In this document: positions 1 to 7,545 of the stretch, piece after piece
Layout: the number at the start of each line of letters is the position of its first letter
Numbering within the stretch: the stretch's first letter is position 1
Assembly: GCA_025934775.1 (NCBI GenBank)
Contig: JAICWO010000010.1
Span: forward strand, 62,001 to 126,000
DNA: 64,000 nt
Direction of reading: 5' to 3'
Source of the DNA: Gemmatimonadaceae bacterium
GTDB lineage: Bacteria; Gemmatimonadota; Gemmatimonadetes; Gemmatimonadales; Gemmatimonadaceae
Position numbers and translations under genes: made by a program
Notes under the pieces: model-generated
The model's input: the letters and a program-made list of their open reading frames with translations, nothing else
Told to the model about the DNA's origin: nothing
The model's database searches: none

Positions 1-1
1 G

Positions 2-472
2 GCGGCCGCGGCGTTCGAGGAGCTGACGTTGAGCGGGAAGGACGCCACGCTCAAGGCGCAGGTGCCCGACGCCTGGCCGAACCTGTTCCGCGAGTCGCGC
101 TTCCTGTCCGCGGTCGATTTCGTGCAGGCGGATCGATTCCGCCGCAAGGTGGCCGCGGAGATGGCAAGAGTATTCTCGAATGTCGATTTGCTCCTGGTGC
201 CGTCGCTGCGCGACGAGATGCTCGTCATCACGAACTTCACCGGGCACCCGTCGCTCACGCTGCGCGCGGGGTTCGTCAAGGTGAGCGAAGCGCGCAGCGA
301 CTGGGCGCCCGATCCGGCGCACCCGCTGCCCAAGTTCAACCCGCCGCGGCGCGTACCGCACGGCGTCACGCTGATCGGGCGGCTCTTCGACGAGGGAACC
401 ATCGCGCGCGCGGGGCTCGCGCTCGAGCACGCGTTCGGGGTGGTCGGGGAGAATCCGCCAGGGTACGCGTGA
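2..472 (+). CDS. Amidase family protein, C-terminal part
   Basis: The gene enters from beyond the left edge; only about 156 residues remain. They resemble the C-terminal end of amidase-signature hydrolases (GatA-like fold): a helix with an FxxADRFRRKVAAEMA-type stretch, then a VDLLLVPSL strand and a TNFTGHPSLTLRAGF segment, which in this family lines the substrate pocket after the catalytic Ser-cisSer-Lys residues. The catalytic part is outside the window, so the substrate cannot be judged. The last codons read PPGYA and the stop sits directly against the stop of the convergent LytTR gene. The assignment is by family recall from a short piece; it could also be a related indoleacetamide-type hydrolase. 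Confidence 0.72.
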   Translation, partial: AAAAFEELTLSGKDATLKAQVPDAWPNLFRESRFLSAVDFVQADRFRRKVAAEMARVFSNVDLLLVPSLRDEMLVITNFTGHPSLTLRAGFVKVSEARSDWAPDPAHPLPKFNPPRRVPHGVTLIGRLFDEGTIARAGLALEHAFGVVGENPPGYA

Positions 473-1174
473 CTACGGCAGCTGCCGCAGCGCGTCGATC
501 GCGGCGCGCCGGCGGCGACTCACCGGAATGACGCCGCCGCGCGCGGTGAGCAGCGTGGCGCTTCCCGATTCGTCGCGCCGGATCTCGCGAATGCCGTCGA
601 TGCGCACGATGTACGAGCGATGCACGCGCGCGAACGCGCCCGGGTCGAGCGAGCGCTCGAGGGCATCGAGCGAGGTGCGGAGCAGATGCCGCCGCCCATT
701 GGCGACGATCGCCGCGTACACGTCGTCGGCTTCGATGTACTCCACGGTCTCCAGCGGGATGATGACGTCGCGCGCGCCGATGCGCGCGGTCAGATGCGCG
801 GCGTACACGCGGCGGCCGGCCAGCCGGTCTCGCACGCGCGCGAGCGCCGCGTCGAATCGATCCTCGACGAGCGGTTTGGTGAGATAGTCCACGGCGTCGA
901 CGTCGAACGCGGGGAGCGCAAATTCGTCGTAGGCGGTGACGAACACGACGAGCGGTCCGGTGCGCGCATCGCGTGCGCGCGCCACGTCGAGCCCGGACGC
1001 GACCGGCATCCGAATGTCCAGGAACACGACGTCCGGGCGGTGGTGCGCGATGGCGTCGCGCACCGCGTCCCCGTCGCCGCATTCGGCGACGACGCGCACG
1101 TCCGCGTGCCGCGCCAGGAGCTGCTGCACGACGCGGCGCGACAGCGGCTCGTCGTCGGCGATCACCGCGCGCAT
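473..1174 (-). CDS. LytTR-family response regulator
   Basis: A 233-residue cytoplasmic transcription regulator. Residues 1-115 form a receiver domain: acidic pair D7/D8, phospho-acceptor D53 in FLDIRMP, T80 and K100 in the conserved places. Residues about 125-233 form a LytTR DNA-binding domain, recognised by IEADDVYAAI, RTSLDALE and FARVHRSYIVRI. LytTR proteins bind direct repeats upstream of target genes and are phosphorylated by LytS-type kinases. The kinase gene lies 27 bp upstream on the same strand, so the two form one operon and surely one pathway. The signal and targets are unknown. Confidence 0.93.
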   Translation of the reverse strand: MRAVIADDEPLSRRVVQQLLARHADVRVVAECGDGDAVRDAIAHHRPDVVFLDIRMPVASGLDVARARDARTGPLVVFVTAYDEFALPAFDVDAVDYLTKPLVEDRFDAALARVRDRLAGRRVYAAHLTARIGARDVIIPLETVEYIEADDVYAAIVANGRRHLLRTSLDALERSLDPGAFARVHRSYIVRIDGIREIRRDESGSATLLTARGGVIPVSRRRRAAIDALRQLP

Positions 1175-1201
1175 GATGCTAGAACGCTCATATGAAAATG
1201 A

Positions 1202-2275
1202 TCATGGCATCAACGGCAGGGCGATCTCGACCGACACGCCCGGGCCGGCGGCGGCATTCGCGACCGAGATCGCCGCCGCGTCGCCGTACATCCGGCTCAG
1301 CCGCGCGCGGGCGTTGCGGATGCCCACGCCCGGCGTCGTCGTCCACGCGTCGGGCAGCCCGCGGCCGTCATCGTGCACCGCGAGCCGGAGCATGCGATCC
1401 GCCGCCGAGGCCGCGATCGTGATTTGGTTGGCGCCGCGATCGCGGAGCACGCCGTGCTTGAGCGAATTCTCAACGAACGGCTGCAGGATGAACGTCGGCA
1501 CGCGAGCGGCGGCAAGCTCGGCCGGCACGTCGATCGCGATACGGAGACGATCGCCGAATCGCACGCGCTCGATCTCGAGATAACGTCCGACGAATTCCAG
1601 CTCCTGGCCGAGGGTCGTCTCGTGTCCGTCGCCCGCGTTCACCGCCGCGCGCAGCACGTCGCTCAGGAGCGACAGCGCGCGAATCGCCCGATCGGTCTCG
1701 CGGTCGCGCACGAGCGCCATGATCGCGTTGAGGCTGTTGAACAGGAAATGCGGCTGGAGTTGCATGCGAAGCGCGGCGAGCTGCGCATCGCGGAGCTGCG
1801 TCTCGAGCTCGGCCGTTCGGCGCTCGCGCTCGCGGAGCCGCGCGCCGCTCGTGATGGCGTAGCTCACGCCGAGGATCGCGAAGTACGCGACCGTGGTCGC
1901 GGGCAGCCCGCCGAGGAACCAGGATCGCGCCGAGGCGATGAGGCCGCTCGCGTCGGGACGGACCCAAGCGTTCACGATCGCGTCCCCGATCGCGCAGAGC
2001 GCGCTCGCCGCGAGGCTCGCGCACACGTGCAGCGCGACGTTCCGTGCGCGGACCGGCCGCCGCAGCGGAACGCGCTCGCCGAGTGCGGCGATCATCGGCG
2101 TGAAGAGCGCCCAGCAGTACCACTGCGGCGCTTCGCCGACGAATGCGCGCCACGGCGCGATCGGATGGCCTCCGAGGCGCGCGAACGTGACCGTCTCGAG
2201 CGTCGAGAGCAGCGTCGGGATGGTCCAGATCGCGAATGCGACGCGGACTGAGAGGGCGGGAGAGCGGCGGGGCAT
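1202..2275 (-). CDS. LytS/YehU-type sensor histidine kinase
   Basis: A membrane histidine kinase of the His_kinase/HATPase_c class that partners LytTR regulators. The N-terminal third has about four hydrophobic segments. The phospho-acceptor His lies in QPHFLFNSLNAI (residue 176 from the start used here), followed by an N-box with FVENSLKHG and a G-box with DDGRGLP. The open frame extends to a TTG at 2326, but the ATG at 2275 gives a compact basic N-terminus before the first membrane segment and is preferred. It is followed after 27 bp by the regulator gene. No extracellular sensor domain is visible, so the signal is probably sensed within or near the membrane. Confidence 0.9.
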   Translation of the reverse strand: MPRRSPALSVRVAFAIWTIPTLLSTLETVTFARLGGHPIAPWRAFVGEAPQWYCWALFTPMIAALGERVPLRRPVRARNVALHVCASLAASALCAIGDAIVNAWVRPDASGLIASARSWFLGGLPATTVAYFAILGVSYAITSGARLRERERRTAELETQLRDAQLAALRMQLQPHFLFNSLNAIMALVRDRETDRAIRALSLLSDVLRAAVNAGDGHETTLGQELEFVGRYLEIERVRFGDRLRIAIDVPAELAAARVPTFILQPFVENSLKHGVLRDRGANQITIAASAADRMLRLAVHDDGRGLPDAWTTTPGVGIRNARARLSRMYGDAAAISVANAAAGPGVSVEIALPLMP

Positions 2276-2382
2276 CGTCCGGACAACTTGCGGGCGGCGC
2301 CGCGGCGTCGAAAGTGCCAAACGCAAGTGATTCGTACGGTGCTCGGGATCGCGCCACTCGAATGCATCGAGGGTGTACCATT

Positions 2383-2390
2383 AGGAGAGG
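2383..2390 (+). promoter_or_regulatory. Shine-Dalgarno site that fixes a TTG start for ppk
   Basis: AGGAGAGG lies 3-6 bases ahead of a TTG codon at 2394. No ATG in frame gives a comparable spacing, so the TTG is taken as the start of the polyphosphate kinase. Confidence 0.6.
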
Positions 2391-2393
2391 CCC

Positions 2394-4544
2394 TTGGCGG
2401 ATAGCGTCGTGCAGCAGAAAGTCGTCGAGCTTGCGCCGCGTCGCGCGCCGGAGATGGCGAGCGGGGCAGCACTGTACATCAATCGCGAGCTGAGCTGGCT
2501 CGCGTTCAATGCGCGCGTGCTCCACGAGGCGTTCGATGAGCGCACGCCGCTGCTCGAGCGTGTCAAGTTCCTCGCGATCTTCGCGGCGAATCTCGACGAG
2601 TTCTACATGGTGCGGATCGCGGGGCTGCGGCGGCAGGTCGCGGCCGGCGTGCTCCAGGCACCGCCCGACGGGCTCACGCCGCAGGAGCAGCTCGACGCGC
2701 TGTACGTGGAGGCGGCGCGGCTGTGCGCGCTGCAGCGCGCATGCCTCGAGCGCCTGCTGGTCGAGCTCGCGACGCACGGCGTGCGGCTCGCGCGCGTCGC
2801 CGATCTCACGCCGTCGGAGTGGAGCGGCGTCGACGAGTACTTCGAGTCGCAGATCTTTCCGGTGCTGACGCCGCTCGCCGTGGATCCCGGGCATCCGTTC
2901 CCGTACATCTCGAATCTCTCATTGTCACTCGCCGTGGAGATTCGCGATCCCCAGTCGGGCGTGCTCCGATTCGCCCGTGTGAAGGTGCCAAAGAGCCTGC
3001 CGCGTTGGGTGCCGATTCGCGGCCGCCCTTTGGAGTTCGTGCCGCTCGAGCAGGTGATCGGCGCCAACCTGGGCGCGTTGTTCTCCGGCATGGAGATCGT
3101 CGGGTGGCACGTCTTCCGAATCACGCGCTACTCGGATCTCGACATGCCGATCGAGGAGCCCGAAGACCTGCTCGCGACGATCGAGGAGCAGGTGTTCAAG
3201 CGCCGGTTCGGCGAGGTCGTGCGCGTCGAGGTGCAGGACGGAACGCCGCAGCACATCCGCGCGCTCCTGCTCGACGAGCTCCAGGAGGAAGACGTCTCGA
3301 CGAAGCTCGTCGAGCGCGACATCCATGACGCGGGCGAGCTGCTCGACCTCAGCGATCTGCACCAGATCGCCGCGCTCGATCTGCCCGCGCTCAAGGATCC
3401 GCCGCTCGTGCAGACCGTCCCGCCGGAGCTCCGCGACGACGAGGTCTCGATCTTCGACGTGATCCACGCGGGCGACCTCCTCGTGCATCATCCATTCGAG
3501 TCGTTCACGGCGACGGTCGAGCGATTCATCGAGGAGGCGGCCGACGATCCGCAGGTGCTCGCGATCAAGCTCACGCTCTACCGCACCTCGGGCGACACGG
3601 CGCTCGTCGCCGCGCTCGTGCGCGCGGCGCAGCGCGGCAAGCAGGTCGCGGTGATCGTGGAGCTCAAGGCGCGGTTCGACGAAGCGAACAACATCGTCTG
3701 GGCCCGGCAGCTCGAGGACGCCGGCGTGCACGTGGCGTTCGGCTCGGCGACGATGAAGACGCACGCCAAGACGGCGCTCGTCGTGCGCCGCGAGGCCGAC
3801 GGCATTCGGCGCTACATCCACCTCGGCAGCGGCAATTACAACTCGCGCACGGCGCGGCTCTACACCGACGTCGGCCTGTTCACGTGCAGTCCGTCGATCG
3901 GCGCGGACGTGAGCGATCTATTCAACTCGCTCACCGGCTACTCGCGGCAGCAGATCTATCGCAAGCTGATCGTGGCGCCGCTCGGGATGCGCGCGCGGTT
4001 CATCGAGTTGATCCAACGCGAGTCGGCGCACGCGCGCGCCGGCCGGCCGGCGCGGATCATCGGCAAGATGAACGCGCTCGTCGATGCCGCGGTGATCGAC
4101 GCGCTCTATGCGGCGTCGCAGGCCGGCGTGCAGATCGACCTGATCGTTCGCGGCATCTGCTGCCTGCGCCCCGGCTTGCCGACGGTGAGCGAGAACATTC
4201 GCGTGACGAGCATCATCGGCCGCTTCCTCGAGCACTCGCGCATCTGGTACTTCAGCAATGGCGGCGACGAGGAGTTCTACCTCGGCTCGGCCGACTGGAT
4301 GCCGCGCAACTTCGACCGGCGCGTGGAGGCCGTGGCGCCCGTCGAGCAGCCGGCGCTGCACGAGCGGCTCCGCGGCCTGCTGCAGGCGTATGTCGACGAC
4401 AACCGCGAAGCGTGGGAGCTCGACGCGGCCGGTGTCTGGCGGCAGCGCGTCCCGGATGGACCGCCGCACCCGTCGCACGAGCGGCTGCTCCGCAATCCGT
4501 GGAACGTCACGCGCGAAGGCGCGGCCCCGGGCAGCGACGATTAA
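2394..4544 (+). CDS. ppk1: Polyphosphate kinase 1
   Basis: PPK1 reversibly builds inorganic polyphosphate from ATP at the inner membrane face. The 716-residue protein has the full four-domain length. The N-terminal domain starts at YINRELSWLAFNARVL (28-43). The two phospholipase-D-like catalytic domains carry the autophosphorylated His in KTHAK (H457), the HLGSGNYNSRTARLYTD block (476-492) and the second essential His in LEHSRIWYF (H614), followed by GSADWMPRN. The start is TTG, supported by a good Shine-Dalgarno site. The gene converges on a ppx homologue with only 6 bp between the stops, so synthesis and breakdown of polyphosphate are encoded tail to tail rather than as an operon. Confidence 0.97.
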   Translation: MADSVVQQKVVELAPRRAPEMASGAALYINRELSWLAFNARVLHEAFDERTPLLERVKFLAIFAANLDEFYMVRIAGLRRQVAAGVLQAPPDGLTPQEQLDALYVEAARLCALQRACLERLLVELATHGVRLARVADLTPSEWSGVDEYFESQIFPVLTPLAVDPGHPFPYISNLSLSLAVEIRDPQSGVLRFARVKVPKSLPRWVPIRGRPLEFVPLEQVIGANLGALFSGMEIVGWHVFRITRYSDLDMPIEEPEDLLATIEEQVFKRRFGEVVRVEVQDGTPQHIRALLLDELQEEDVSTKLVERDIHDAGELLDLSDLHQIAALDLPALKDPPLVQTVPPELRDDEVSIFDVIHAGDLLVHHPFESFTATVERFIEEAADDPQVLAIKLTLYRTSGDTALVAALVRAAQRGKQVAVIVELKARFDEANNIVWARQLEDAGVHVAFGSATMKTHAKTALVVRREADGIRRYIHLGSGNYNSRTARLYTDVGLFTCSPSIGADVSDLFNSLTGYSRQQIYRKLIVAPLGMRARFIELIQRESAHARAGRPARIIGKMNALVDAAVIDALYAASQAGVQIDLIVRGICCLRPGLPTVSENIRVTSIIGRFLEHSRIWYFSNGGDEEFYLGSADWMPRNFDRRVEAVAPVEQPALHERLRGLLQAYVDDNREAWELDAAGVWRQRVPDGPPHPSHERLLRNPWNVTREGAAPGSDD

Positions 4545-4550
4545 ACTTTA

Positions 4551-6185
4551 CTAATCGACCCCGCCGGCCGCGATACCCCCGGAGTCGAACACCGAGCCGT
4601 CGGGCGCCACGAGCTCGATCGGCGCGCCGGCCACGCGCTCGAGGAGCGCTGATTTGCGCGACGCGCCCCACAGCTCGAGATGCAGGTCGCCGTGGTGGCG
4701 TGCGGCGATGGGCGTGACGCGAATCGCGCGCTCGAGCCACCGCACCTTGAGCTCGGCCACCGCCGCGGTGTGTCCGCGGTCGAAGCCGTCGGCGAGACGC
4801 AGGATGGCCGCGAGGCGCTTGATCCGGCGGCGGAGCGAGCGATCGAGCGCGCCGTAGTTGCGATGCGCCTTCTTCGGTCCGGCACCGCGATGGTATCGCG
4901 CGACATTCGCGATCACCACTTGCTCGGACGGCGGCATGCCGAGCAGCTCGGCGTGCAGAATCAGATGATACGAATGCTTGTGATGGCGCTCGTAGCTGAT
5001 GTGATAGCCCGCGTCGTGCAGCATCGCCGCGTCGGCGAGCGCCTGTCGATCCTGCGGCGTGCAGCCGAGCCGCGGCCCGATCGCGTCGAAGAGCGTGAGG
5101 GCGAGGCGCTGCACGTGGGCGGCGTGCGGCTGCTCCACGCCGCAGCGCGCCGCGAAGTCGGCGACGGATCGTGCGCGCGCTTCGCCCGGATCGGCGAACG
5201 TGGCCGCGACGCGCGCCGCCTCGAGCAGCAGCCCTTCACGAATGCCGTACCGCGATACGACGACCTCGCGGGCGTCGAGCCGCTTCAAGATCTCGGCGGC
5301 GACCGCGACGCCGGCGACGATGATGTCCGCGCGGTCGGGATTCAGCCCGGGCATCGCGCGCCGATCCTGCGGCGGTGTCTCGATCAGCGTGGCGAGAATG
5401 CGCTCGACCTCGGCGCGCGGCACGTGCGTCGCGTGCACGGAGCGCGCGGTGAGAACGCCCTGCCGCGCGAGGTACATGCCGGCGAGGTTGGTGAACGTGC
5501 CGCCGGAGCAGATGATCCGTGCGCCGCGCCACAGCCGACCGGGCAGTTGGCCGTGCAACCCTTCGCGCACGGCGTGGCGCAACCGTCGCACCGATTTCTC
5601 CGTCACGCCGTGCGACAAGAACTGTTCGGTCAGACGAATCGCGCCAAAGGGCAGTGAGCTGAGGCGCTCGAGCACGCCCTCGGCGCTCAACGCGAGCTCG
5701 AGCGAGCCGCCGCCGATGTCGAGCACGATCGAGCGCCCCGTGCCCATGTCGAAGTGCGCGACCGCGCTCCGAAAGCAGAGGCGTGCCTCCTCGGCGCCAT
5801 CGAGGACGCGCACGCGAAGCCCCGTCTCGCGATACACGCGCGCCAGAAACTCGCGCGCGTTCCGCGCTTCTCTCACTGCGCTCGTCGCCACCGCATCGAC
5901 GCGCTCGGCACCCGATTTTCGCGCGAGCGTCGCCATGCGGCCGAGCGCGTCGATCGCCGCGAGCGCCGCCGTCTCGGAGATCGAACCGGTCTCGGCGAGG
6001 CCGGACGCGAGTCGCGGCGCGGCTTTCATTTCGTCGATCACCTGGATGGCGCCGTCTTGCGAGACGTCGGCGACGATCTGCCGCACCGAGTTCGAGCCGA
6101 TGTCGATCGCGGCGACGCGCCGGTGGCCGCGCGCCGGGCCGCGGCGCGAGCGAGCTTCGCGAGCAATGGAGATCGCGGCAGACAT
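4551..6185 (-). CDS. ppx: Exopolyphosphatase / guanosine pentaphosphatase (Ppx/GppA)
   Basis: A 544-residue enzyme that removes terminal phosphate from polyphosphate or hydrolyses pppGpp. The ASKHA phosphatase core shows AAIDIGSNSVRQIVAD (25-40), the LDG-AEEARL segment near 128-135 and the second phosphate loop VLDIGGGSLELAL (154-166). After about residue 330 comes an HD-type helical domain containing HDAGYHISYERHHKHS, as in the long E. coli-like Ppx proteins. This length favours a true exopolyphosphatase. It runs divergently from the next gene and converges on ppk. Ppx and GppA cannot be separated from sequence alone. Confidence 0.93.
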   Translation of the reverse strand: MSAAISIAREARSRRGPARGHRRVAAIDIGSNSVRQIVADVSQDGAIQVIDEMKAAPRLASGLAETGSISETAALAAIDALGRMATLARKSGAERVDAVATSAVREARNAREFLARVYRETGLRVRVLDGAEEARLCFRSAVAHFDMGTGRSIVLDIGGGSLELALSAEGVLERLSSLPFGAIRLTEQFLSHGVTEKSVRRLRHAVREGLHGQLPGRLWRGARIICSGGTFTNLAGMYLARQGVLTARSVHATHVPRAEVERILATLIETPPQDRRAMPGLNPDRADIIVAGVAVAAEILKRLDAREVVVSRYGIREGLLLEAARVAATFADPGEARARSVADFAARCGVEQPHAAHVQRLALTLFDAIGPRLGCTPQDRQALADAAMLHDAGYHISYERHHKHSYHLILHAELLGMPPSEQVVIANVARYHRGAGPKKAHRNYGALDRSLRRRIKRLAAILRLADGFDRGHTAAVAELKVRWLERAIRVTPIAARHHGDLHLELWGASRKSALLERVAGAPIELVAPDGSVFDSGGIAAGGVD

Positions 6186-6371
6186 CGGCGCTCCTCCGGG
6201 AGAAAGGCTCAGACGGCGACGCGATTCGTCGCGGTGAGCTCCAATCTATCTGCCGCGCGCGACCGGATGTTCGGATTCTGTGCGGCTCGTGCGGAGTTGG
6301 CGTGGTGCGGTTCCGGCTCGCTTCCGCGCCGCGCAGATTACCGCGGACTCCATTCCTTTCGCGGAGTGAGC

Positions 6372-7532
6372 ATGCGCGCCCTGATCTCGAGCCTCGTCAC
6401 TGTCGCACTGTCCGCCGGGACACTCGCGGCACAGCAGCCGTGCCCGGCCGGCACGACGGAGGTGCGTCCGGGCCGGTGCGAGGCGCCCGAGTTCGCGCCG
6501 CCGTCGATCCTCGACTACCGGCCGCGCTCGACGCTCGTCGTTGCGGCGCACATGGTGCGTATGGCGAAGTACCCGGCGATCGATTTTCACGGACATCCGC
6601 AATCTCTCATCTTCTCCGCCGCGGGTCTGAGCTCGCTCGGCACCGCGCTCGACAGCCTCAACGTGCGCATGATGGTCTCGGCCGACAATCTCTCGGGCGA
6701 TCGGCTGCGGAGCGCGCTCGCGGCGGTGAAGGCGTCGGACAAGATGCGCGACCGCATTCGGATTCTCGCCGGGATCAACTTCAGGAACGTGGGGCCCGGG
6801 TGGGCGGAGCAGGCGATCAAGCAGCTCGACGCGGACGTCGCCGCCGGCGCGGTGGGCGTCGGCGAGATTCCCAAGAGTTTGGGACTCTCGATCCGCAAAC
6901 CCGATGGCTCGCGCCTGCGCATCGACGATCCCGCGCTCGACCCGATCTGGGATGAATGCGCACGACTCGGCATCCCGGTCTTCATCCACACCGCGGACCC
7001 GGCCGAGTTCTTTCAACCGATCGACTACACCAATGAGCGGTGGCTCGAGCTGTCGCTGTTCTCGGATCGCCGCTATCCGCGGGATCGCTTCCCGAGCTTC
7101 GACGAGCTGATGACGGAGCGCGACAACATGGTGCGCAAGCACCCGAAGACGCGGTTCGTCATCGCGCACATGAGCTGGTACGCGAACGACCTCGGCAAGT
7201 TGGGCCGGCTGCTCGACGAATTTCCGAACGCCTCCACCGAAGTCGGCGCGGTGCTCTACGACATCGGCCGGCAGCCGCGGGCGGCGCACGACTTCTTCAT
7301 CAAGTACCAGGACCGGATCCTGTTCGGGAAGGACGCGTTCCAACCGATCGAGTATCCGTACTACTGGCGCGTCTTCCAGACCGCCGACGACTACTTCGAC
7401 TACTACCGGCCGTATCACGCGTTCTGGAAGCTGTATGGAATCGATCTTCCTGATTCTGTACTTAAAAAAGTATATTTCCAGAACGCTCTCAAGCTGACGA
7501 AGGGGCTGCCGCAGGGCGGCTGGCCGCGGTAG
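6372..7532 (+). CDS. Exported amidohydrolase (amidohydrolase_2 family)
   Basis: A 386-residue protein with a signal peptide (MRALISSLVTVALSAGTLAAQ). The mature part is a TIM-barrel metal hydrolase of the decarboxylase-like amidohydrolase_2 family. The first metal motif is FHGHPQ, then HTADP, then FVIAHMSW, and an aspartate in LFGKDAFQ near the C-terminus. The ATG at 6372 follows an in-frame upstream extension that would remove the signal peptide, so the internal ATG was chosen. Substrate unknown; relatives include ACMSD-like decarboxylases and uncharacterised periplasmic hydrolases. Another exported member lies at 57556 and a cytoplasmic one at 43947, but neither looks like a close copy. Confidence 0.85.
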   Translation: MRALISSLVTVALSAGTLAAQQPCPAGTTEVRPGRCEAPEFAPPSILDYRPRSTLVVAAHMVRMAKYPAIDFHGHPQSLIFSAAGLSSLGTALDSLNVRMMVSADNLSGDRLRSALAAVKASDKMRDRIRILAGINFRNVGPGWAEQAIKQLDADVAAGAVGVGEIPKSLGLSIRKPDGSRLRIDDPALDPIWDECARLGIPVFIHTADPAEFFQPIDYTNERWLELSLFSDRRYPRDRFPSFDELMTERDNMVRKHPKTRFVIAHMSWYANDLGKLGRLLDEFPNASTEVGAVLYDIGRQPRAAHDFFIKYQDRILFGKDAFQPIEYPYYWRVFQTADDYFDYYRPYHAFWKLYGIDLPDSVLKKVYFQNALKLTKGLPQGGWPR

Positions 7533-7545
7533 GGCGCCGCCGCCG

